This document shows, one piece after another, positions 7,392 through 12,751 of a stretch of DNA of 12,751 bases. The notes under the pieces were generated by a model. That model searched no databases, had not been told where the DNA came from, and saw only the letters and a program-made list of their open reading frames with translations. Within the stretch, counting starts at the first letter, position 1. Each line of letters begins with the position of its first letter. Source of the DNA: JBMSHD01 sp049416425 (GTDB lineage Bacteria > Pseudomonadota > Gammaproteobacteria > Francisellales > Francisellaceae); the NCBI GenBank assembly GCA_049416425.1, contig JBMSHD010000067.1:1-12751 (forward strand). Direction: 5' to 3'. A program made the position numbers and the translations under genes.

Positions 7392-8633
7392 ATGAATCAA
7401 AGTTTTCGAAATGTGCCTAAAACTGGCGTTATCTATGTCATGGCTAAAGCACAGGCCCACGGCTTTCACTATGGTCATAAAGACTGGGCAAATCTCGGAC
7501 AAGGAGCTCCTGAAACCGGAATCATCGATCAGGCACCAAGACGCCTTGATAGCATAAGTCTTGATGAGATAAGCGCGGAATACAGCCCTGTTGCCGGCGA
7601 TTATGAGCTAAGGCAACAGATTGCCGATTTATATAATCAGCGCTACCGTCAAGGCAAATCGAGTCAATACAGCTTTGAAAACGTCGCCATCTGTGCCGGC
7701 GGCAGACTGGCACTAACGCGTATTGCCGCCATTATCGGCAACATCAATCTCGGACATTTTCTGCCGGATTACACCGCCTATGAAGAACTTTTAAGCACTT
7801 TTAACAGCTTTGTTCCCATTCCCTTGAGCTATGACGAGCTAAGTGGCTTTAAACCCGATGTTGGTATGATCAAGACCTCCATCGTCAACATGGGTCTTGG
7901 CGCCCTTTTGTTATCCAACCCCTGCAACCCTACCGGGCAGTTGTTGGCAGGGAATGAGCTCAAACAGCTGATTCAAAGCGCGTTAAAGCTCAAATGCAGT
8001 CTGATTTTCGATGAATTTTATTCCCATTACATCTATGATGCCACCCCCGGTCAAACGTTGAGTGCGGCGGCACATATCCATGATGTCAATAAAGAAAATG
8101 TTCTCATTATCGACGGACTGACCAAAAACTGGCGTTATCCGGGCTTGCGTATTTCCTGGACTCTGGGGCCAAAACATCTCATCGATGACATAAGTGCCGC
8201 CGGCTCATTTTTAGATGGTGGAGCGACTCATGCCATTCAGAAAGCCATTTTACCCTTGATTGATCGTAAACACGCCGATCAGGAAGCACTGGCTATCTCG
8301 CAAAGCTTTCAACGCAAACGCGATTATATGGTCAGCCGCCTGGAAAAAATTGGGTTCGTATTAAACACACCGCCACAGGGAAGTTTCTACTGTTTTCCTT
8401 CTTTGGAAAAATTGCCAAAGCCATTGAACGATGGCATGAACTTTTTCAAGGAAATGTTAAAGCATAAGGTGATTTGTGTGCCTGGGCAATTCTTTGACGT
8501 CAATCCCGGTCAGCGGCGTAAAAATCAAAGCACACGCTTGAAGAAATACGTCCGTTTAAGTTTCGGTCCCAGTATGGAAGAGCTAAAACGCGGGCTCGAT
8601 CGTATCGAGGCCGTTGTTTCATTTCACAAATAA
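7392..8633 (+). CDS. Pyridoxal-phosphate-dependent aminotransferase, class I/II
   Basis: 413 aa from ATG 7392. An in-frame ATG at 7332 would add 20 residues and overlap the upstream gene by 20 bases. The later start is preferred because AAAGAG precedes it and homology-like sequence begins there. It is a fold-type I PLP enzyme transferring amino groups between an amino acid and a 2-oxo acid. Visible motifs are SNPCNPTG (175-182, PLP-binding Asn), FDEFY (206-210, Asp207 contacting the PLP ring), the Schiff-base lysine in DGLTK (Lys245) with downstream YPGLR (Arg253, phosphate contact), and YVRLSFG (Arg388, substrate carboxylate). All key residues are present, so it should be active. The substrate cannot be told; the aspartate/alanine/aromatic subfamilies share these motifs. 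It follows the DUF475 gene by 40 bases. Confidence 0.85.
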   Translation: MNQSFRNVPKTGVIYVMAKAQAHGFHYGHKDWANLGQGAPETGIIDQAPRRLDSISLDEISAEYSPVAGDYELRQQIADLYNQRYRQGKSSQYSFENVAICAGGRLALTRIAAIIGNINLGHFLPDYTAYEELLSTFNSFVPIPLSYDELSGFKPDVGMIKTSIVNMGLGALLLSNPCNPTGQLLAGNELKQLIQSALKLKCSLIFDEFYSHYIYDATPGQTLSAAAHIHDVNKENVLIIDGLTKNWRYPGLRISWTLGPKHLIDDISAAGSFLDGGATHAIQKAILPLIDRKHADQEALAISQSFQRKRDYMVSRLEKIGFVLNTPPQGSFYCFPSLEKLPKPLNDGMNFFKEMLKHKVICVPGQFFDVNPGQRRKNQSTRLKKYVRLSFGPSMEELKRGLDRIEAVVSFHK

Positions 8634-8635
8634 GT

Positions 8636-8664
8636 TTGTTCTTTTGTAGTAAATCGGTTATATT
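8636..8664 (+). promoter_or_regulatory. Putative sigma-70 promoter for der-murA-murB
   Basis: TTGTTC (8636-8641) and TATATT (8659-8664) are separated by an ideal 17 bases, within the 78-base gap after the aminotransferase stop. The -10 matches consensus at five of six positions. The -35 has only the TTG. Transcription would begin near 8671, about 40 bases before the der ATG. No terminator is visible between the genes, so read-through from upstream is also possible. Confidence 0.45.
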
Positions 8665-8711
8665 TCCAACCAGATTTTATAGATACGCTACTAAAACGAT
8701 TTAAGAAAACC

Positions 8712-10157
8712 ATGACACCTGTAATCGCTATTGTTGGACGTTCGAATGTCGGCAAATCCACACTGTTTAATGCACTGACAAAGACACGAGACGCACTGGT
8801 ATTTGACCTGCCAGGGGTGACACGTGACCGCCAATATGGTCAGGCCAAATATGATGAGCTCAACTATATCGTCATCGACACCGGTGGCATACTCGATAAT
8901 GACACCGGCATCGACAGCCACATGGCCGAGCAGTCGCTCTTAGCCATTGACGAGGCCGATATGGTTTATTTTATGGTGGATGCTCAAAGTGGACTGACGC
9001 CTGCCGATGAATATATTGCCGGGGTATTAAGAACCCGAGGAAAACCATCGGTTTTGGTTGTCAATAAAACCGATGGTCTTGAAGAAAATGCGGCCATGGC
9101 CGATTTCTATGCCTTGGGATTTGAGCATATTATTCCCATTGCCGCGGCTCACCGACGTGGCATCAGCCTCTTGGTTGAGCAGACATTGCTGCCACTTCTT
9201 CAACAACATGCTATCAAAGATTCAAGCCATGCCGAAGATGAAGCCAATAAACGCGGCATTCGATTTGCCTTGATCGGTCGCCCCAATGTCGGTAAATCAA
9301 CACTGACCAACCGCATACTTGGAGAGGAGCGCGTCGTCGTCTATGATATGCCAGGCACCACGATCGACAGCATCTATCTGCCTTTTTCCCGTCTCGATGA
9401 TGACTATACCATCATCGATACTGCCGGCATTCGAAGACGTGGAAAGGTCAAGGAAGTGCTGGAGAAGTTCTCCGTCGTCAAAACGCTTCAAGCCATTAAA
9501 GATGCCCATGTCATCATCACCATCATCGATGCCCGAGAAGGATTGACCGATCAGGATATGCATCTTATTGGTTTTGCCATCAATGCCGGTCGCTCCATGG
9601 TCATCGCCGTCAACAAATGGGATGGCATGAACCAAAGCGATAAAGAGAAGGTCAAGGCCGATATCAAGCGCCGTCTTTTCTTTTTAAGCGACTATGTCGA
9701 TATCCACTTTATCTCGGCCTTGCACGGCACCAATGTTGGTCACCTGTTTGATTCCGTTAAAGAAGCCTACGCCAGCGCCATGCGCCGAATTGCAACGCCT
9801 GAGCTGACCCGGGTTTTAAAAATGGCGTCAGGCGAACATCCCGCACCCATCAGTGGGAAATCGCGTATTAAACTGAAATATGCTCACATGGGTGGACACA
9901 ATCCGCCGATTATCGTCATCCATGGCAATCAGGTATCAAAACTGCCGGGCTCCTATAAACGCTATCTTGAGAATTTTTTTCGTGATGCGTTTTCATTTAG
10001 AGGCACTCCCATTCGGTTTGAGTTTAAAGAACCCGACAACCCTTTTGAACCGGTCAAAAAGAAAACCTCAACCCCCTTGCAGAACTATAAAAAACAACAA
10101 CGTTTAAAACAAACAGCGGCGAGTAAGGATAAAAAACCGTCGGCTAAAAAACGGTAA
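8712..10157 (+). CDS. der: Ribosome-biogenesis GTPase Der (EngA)
   Basis: 481 aa. Der is the only bacterial GTPase with two G domains in tandem. It binds the 50S subunit and is needed for its late assembly. G domain 1 shows GRSNVGKS (9-16), DTGG (56-59) and NKTD (118-121). G domain 2 shows GRPNVGKS (189-196), DTAG (236-239), NKWD (301-304) and SA (335-336). An acidic linker lies between them (about 165-182). The KH-like RNA-binding domain occupies about 355-440. It ends in a lysine-rich tail of roughly 35 residues that probably touches rRNA, as in many gammaproteobacterial Der proteins. Length and motif order are normal. It is the first gene of a tight operon: murA starts 10 bases after its stop. 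The ribosome-binding site before the ATG is weak. Confidence 0.96.
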   Translation: MTPVIAIVGRSNVGKSTLFNALTKTRDALVFDLPGVTRDRQYGQAKYDELNYIVIDTGGILDNDTGIDSHMAEQSLLAIDEADMVYFMVDAQSGLTPADEYIAGVLRTRGKPSVLVVNKTDGLEENAAMADFYALGFEHIIPIAAAHRRGISLLVEQTLLPLLQQHAIKDSSHAEDEANKRGIRFALIGRPNVGKSTLTNRILGEERVVVYDMPGTTIDSIYLPFSRLDDDYTIIDTAGIRRRGKVKEVLEKFSVVKTLQAIKDAHVIITIIDAREGLTDQDMHLIGFAINAGRSMVIAVNKWDGMNQSDKEKVKADIKRRLFFLSDYVDIHFISALHGTNVGHLFDSVKEAYASAMRRIATPELTRVLKMASGEHPAPISGKSRIKLKYAHMGGHNPPIIVIHGNQVSKLPGSYKRYLENFFRDAFSFRGTPIRFEFKEPDNPFEPVKKKTSTPLQNYKKQQRLKQTAASKDKKPSAKKR

Positions 10158-10167
10158 CGGCAATGCC

Positions 10168-11457
10168 ATGCAGCTGATCGTCTCAAAACGCCACAACCTG
10201 GAAGATGTCGCCCTGGCTGCAAGCGGTGCCAAAAATGCGCTTTTGCATCTTTTGTTCGCCACATTGCTTACCGATGGCGATACACGCTTTAGCCGTGCAC
10301 CGACAACGCTGTATGACTATTTTGGTGCCAAAGACATTCTTCACTACCTTGGTAGCCAGGTTACAGAAAGCCAAACCGGCACGATTATTATCACCCCAGC
10401 CTCTGCCACACCAGTTCACTCAATACCGATTGAGCAGACTCGAAAAACCAGGACCTCTTTGATGCTTTTGGGCAGCATGTCTAAACACTGTGGTCAACTT
10501 GAAATCGGCTATCCCGGTGGCTGCTCTTTCAGCGACAGACGCCCGTTTGACATCCACCTTGAAGGTCTTAAAGCCTTAGGTGCCAAGATCAGCACCGACT
10601 ATGGACGCATACAGATCGAGCATCACGGCGACCAGGACAGCTGCTTTTATCTGCGTTTTCCATCGGTGGGCGCGACGATCAATCTCATGCTTTATAGTGC
10701 TATCGGAAATGCCGAGATCAGGCTTGAAAACATTGCCCTTGAACCGGAAGTCATCGCTGTTTCAGACTATTTAACGGCTTGTGGCGCGAAATTGTCGCTC
10801 GATCGCCAAAAAAGATGCCTGGATATAAAAGGGGTCAGTCGACTGCACGGCTGCTCGTTTGCGATTATCTACGATCGTATTCAGCTGATGAGCTACGCCG
10901 CCATGGCCTATCTATACGGCATTGATATCACCCTCACCGGCGTGGACTCCACGGCTTATATTGAGGCGGTACTGACGGTTCTCGATCGATGTGGAGCCAG
11001 ATGGCACTATCAACCACAACAGCAGAGCATTACCTTTTCAGGTCGAAACGCCCAACTCCAGGCAACCCGTATCGATGCGCATCCCTACCCGGGTTTTCCC
11101 ACCGATCTGCAACCAATTTTTGCCGTTATGCTGTCTCTAGCCGATGGCATTTCATGCATTAAAGATCACGTCTATCCCGAACGTATACGCTACGTTGATG
11201 AATTAAAAAAAATGAATTTTCCCATCGAGATCGTCAATGGTGAGCTCACCATCCACCCACTAAAAAACCCACTGGCACATGCCAGCATGCAAAGTCACGA
11301 TCTTCGTGCCGGTATGGCCTGCCTTTTGGCGGCTTCTTTATGTGAGCAAAGCTCGACGATATCACATGCCGAGCAAATCTTTCGCGGCTACAGCGATCTT
11401 CTGCCCAACATGTCGCACTTCATGCAGATTGCCATTGATCATGAGAGCTTGCTGTGA
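10168..11457 (+). CDS. murA: UDP-N-acetylglucosamine 1-carboxyvinyltransferase (MurA), divergent
   Basis: 429 aa, slightly longer than E. coli MurA (419). It adds enolpyruvate from PEP to UDP-GlcNAc, the first committed step of peptidoglycan synthesis, in the cytoplasm. Conserved residues, with E. coli equivalents: Lys22 in SGAKNA (K22), Arg95 (R91), catalytic Cys119 in PGGCS (C115), Asp313 in FPTDLQ (D305), Asp378 and Arg380 in HDLRAG (D369, R371), and Arg406 in FRGY (R397). The Cys predicts a fosfomycin-type target. Divergent points: one extra residue after the Cys (CSFSDRRPFD against CAIGARPVD), and DRIQLMSY where E. coli has DRIETGTF. It starts 10 bases after der and overlaps murB by 4 bases. 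A canonical murA may exist elsewhere in this genome, making this a paralogue; that cannot be judged here. Confidence 0.9.
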   Translation: MQLIVSKRHNLEDVALAASGAKNALLHLLFATLLTDGDTRFSRAPTTLYDYFGAKDILHYLGSQVTESQTGTIIITPASATPVHSIPIEQTRKTRTSLMLLGSMSKHCGQLEIGYPGGCSFSDRRPFDIHLEGLKALGAKISTDYGRIQIEHHGDQDSCFYLRFPSVGATINLMLYSAIGNAEIRLENIALEPEVIAVSDYLTACGAKLSLDRQKRCLDIKGVSRLHGCSFAIIYDRIQLMSYAAMAYLYGIDITLTGVDSTAYIEAVLTVLDRCGARWHYQPQQQSITFSGRNAQLQATRIDAHPYPGFPTDLQPIFAVMLSLADGISCIKDHVYPERIRYVDELKKMNFPIEIVNGELTIHPLKNPLAHASMQSHDLRAGMACLLAASLCEQSSTISHAEQIFRGYSDLLPNMSHFMQIAIDHESLL

Positions 11458-12290
11458 ATAGCCTTAAGCCTTATAACACCTACGCCATCGAGGCTTATGC
11501 CAGAGACCTTTATTTTCCCCGTACCATCGATGAGATCTCTTTAATTTATAAGCGGCATAAACAGGTTATCGCTCTTGGCAATGGCAGCAATATTATCCTG
11601 GAAAAACCCTATTATGAAGCACCTGCCTTTATGGTGCTAACCTCCCATTTTCATCACTATTATCTGGAGAATCACAGCCTTTATGCCGAGGCTGGCTGCC
11701 TGCTTAAAACACTGTCTCACCATGCCTGTGAACAAGGACTTAGCGGACTTGAGACCTTTTATGATATCCCGGCGAGTATCGGTGGGGCGATGATCATGAA
11801 TACCGGCGCTTATGGCGATGAGATCTATGATCATATTCAATATGTCGATGTATTGTGTCTCAAGGATCAAAAACGCCTCCACTTTCCTAAATCTGCCATT
11901 CATTATGGCTATCGCCATTCGATGTTTAAAGATAATAATTACCTGGTTCTTGGTGCTGCCTTTACCCTGACACCTAAACCGATGAGCGACATTCGGCATA
12001 AAATGGATCATATTTTGGGTCAACGACTAAAAAAACTGCCTCCTGAACCAAGCGGCGGCAGCGTTTTCAAACGCCCAGACTATCACATCAGCGTCGGTGA
12101 GATGATCGAAAAACTGGGACTTAAAGGGTATCGAATAGGAGGAGCAGAGATCTCAAAAAAACACGGCGGCGTTATCGTCAATGTCGATCACGCCAGCGGC
12201 GAGGATATCTTAGCGCTTGTCACCTTTATGAAAGACGCCATACAACAGCATTACGGTGTGTCGTTAGAGTTAGAGCAGATTGTTATCTAA
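11454..12290 (+). CDS. murB: UDP-N-acetylenolpyruvoylglucosamine reductase (MurB), compact type II
   Basis: 278 aa, starting with GTG inside GTGA, which also holds the murA stop, so translation is probably coupled. It reduces the MurA product to UDP-MurNAc using NADPH and FAD. FAD-binding motifs are GNGSN (42-46) and GLETFYDIPASIGG to NTGAYG (98-121). Arg154 in YGYRHSMF, the proton-donor Ser203 in GGSVFKRP and a C-terminal Glu (E274, or E272) in LELEQ form the expected active site. KGYRIGGAEIS (224-234) is a family signature. It is much shorter than E. coli MurB (342 aa) and lacks the extra loop region of type I enzymes. It ends only a few residues after the catalytic Glu. Its place beside murA and der, rather than beside murC and ddl, is less usual. 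Confidence 0.93.
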   Translation: MNSLKPYNTYAIEAYARDLYFPRTIDEISLIYKRHKQVIALGNGSNIILEKPYYEAPAFMVLTSHFHHYYLENHSLYAEAGCLLKTLSHHACEQGLSGLETFYDIPASIGGAMIMNTGAYGDEIYDHIQYVDVLCLKDQKRLHFPKSAIHYGYRHSMFKDNNYLVLGAAFTLTPKPMSDIRHKMDHILGQRLKKLPPEPSGGSVFKRPDYHISVGEMIEKLGLKGYRIGGAEISKKHGGVIVNVDHASGEDILALVTFMKDAIQQHYGVSLELEQIVI

Positions 12291-12379
12291 ATCAAATATT
12301 GACTATATTTTAACCGATAAATAAATTTAACGCCACGCCATCATGTAGATAATCACTGGGTGCCTCGGGCCTCATAATA

Positions 12380-12405
12380 GATTTTGTATATCCATATACA
12401 AAATC
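12380..12405. repeat. Perfect 26-bp palindrome (12-bp arms, CC centre)
   Basis: GATTTTGTATAT (12380-12391) and its exact reverse complement ATATACAAAATC (12394-12405) flank the two bases CC. With so short a centre, it resembles a DNA-level dyad, such as an operator, recombination site or element end, more than a transcription terminator; there is no T-run after it. It lies 90 bases after the murB stop, exactly where the base composition changes from AT-rich to GC-rich. Confidence 0.75.
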
Positions 12406-12665
12406 GAATCGGCTATCCTCGGCGGCATAAATTTTGCCCGGGACGTCCGCCTCGCCAGCATACCTTCACAAATTCACTGCGTTCATTCCGAGCAGGCAAC
12501 TGTCTCCGATTCTACTCTACGCCTTGGGTACAAGCTGTTTCACAGACTTCGCTCTGGCGCCTACGGCACGTCGCTTGCTGTTTACAGCGCAAGACTACCC
12601 GGGTCTACTCGACCTCGCGTTCCGCTCTCCATGTCTCGCAGCGGAAGATTTAAAATAATTATTTT
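12406..12665. repeat. GC-rich repeat-like block, probably non-coding
   Basis: This block is richer in G and C than the AT-rich flanks and starts at the 26-bp palindrome. Two plus-strand frames overlap almost completely (12384-12653 and 12434-12658, 89 and 74 codons). Neither has a recognisable domain or ribosome-binding site, and such double openness is typical of structured repeats rather than genes. A hairpin near the end pairs TTCCGCT (12620-12626) with AGCGGAA (12640-12646). A perfect 14-bp AT palindrome, AAAATAATTATTTT, follows at 12652-12665. I infer a dispersed intergenic element or a decayed mobile element, but a single copy in the window cannot prove it. Confidence 0.4.
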
Positions 12666-12683
12666 CATCAAATTATAAAGATC

Positions 12684-12700
12684 CTGAAAACTCCCCAAAA
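12684..12700. repeat. Right copy of the 17-bp inverted repeat (partner at 37-53)
   Basis: CTGAAAACTCCCCAAAA is the exact reverse complement of 37-53. The outer end extends into a 12-bp palindrome, CCAAAATTTTGG (12695-12706). On the minus strand, an open frame of 27 codons enters from the window edge and ends at TGA 12668-12670, and it reads FWGVF across the repeat. On the plus strand, the left copy also reads FWGVF in a frame open from base 1 to a TGA at 97-99. This may reflect fragments of the same coding or element sequence. Confidence 0.5.
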
Positions 12701-12751
12701 TTTTGGCATTGCTGTTATGGACATAGTATAAAGGGCAATTTGCCATCCATG

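Noticed and set aside
9297..9635. 112-codon minus-strand ORF inside der
   Set aside because: It is antisense to the second G domain of Der. The composition is low-complexity Asp/Gly, as expected from the reverse of conserved GTPase codons.
11637..12023. 128-codon minus-strand ORF inside murB
   Set aside because: It is antisense to conserved MurB motifs, with no ribosome-binding site or recognisable domain.
12299..12327. Promoter-like TTGACT-17-TAAATT after murB
   Set aside because: The -10 is weak and no credible gene lies downstream, in AT-rich DNA where such matches arise by chance.
12384..12653. 89-codon plus-strand ORF in the GC-rich block
   Set aside because: It starts inside the 26-bp palindrome, has no ribosome-binding site, is rich in Arg, Cys and Ser, and overlaps another open frame almost fully. 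It looks like a repeat artefact.
12434..12658. 74-codon plus-strand ORF in the same block
   Set aside because: It is the better-looking of the two frames, but it has no domain, no ribosome-binding site and no operon context. I kept it only as part of the repeat block.

Overview
The window looks like chromosomal DNA of a gammaproteobacterium with moderate GC. The histidine kinase core and PAS domain read closely like gammaproteobacterial PhoR, and Der, MurA and MurB are ordinary Gram-negative housekeeping enzymes. The genus cannot be fixed from the sequence. No plasmid, phage or CRISPR gene is visible. Both edges and the last ~400 bases look like repetitive, non-housekeeping DNA.

Layout from left to right: (1) 1-433 is AT-rich and gene-poor. 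It holds half of a 17-bp inverted repeat and a doubtful 57-codon ORF. (2) A PhoR-like sensor kinase on the minus strand (434-1453) and a GDSL/SGNH lipoprotein hydrolase on the plus strand (1556-2986) diverge from a 102-base gap with overlapping, opposed promoter-like elements. (3) A minus-strand two-gene operon (6159 to 3007) encodes a fused double permease and its ATPase, an ABC importer of the nitrate/sulfonate/taurine type with no binding protein nearby. (4) A gap with a long imperfect hairpin separates that operon from a plus-strand pair: a DUF475/TerC-like membrane protein and a class I/II aminotransferase. (5) der, murA and murB form a tight plus-strand operon (8712-12290) behind a plausible sigma-70 promoter. 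(6) 12291-12751 has no convincing gene. It holds a perfect 26-bp palindrome, a GC-rich block open in two overlapping frames, a hairpin, and the other half of the 17-bp inverted repeat.

MurA and MurB catalyse the two successive steps that turn UDP-GlcNAc into UDP-MurNAc. Their genes overlap by 4 bases and lie 10 bases after der, so ribosome maturation and the first committed peptidoglycan steps are probably co-transcribed. The MurA keeps its catalytic residues but is divergent elsewhere. The kinase lacks membrane segments and has no phoB beside it. I see no clearly new multi-gene system. The best leads are the truncated PhoR with its overlapping promoters, the off-dcw murA-murB pair, and the repeat-like block at the right end.
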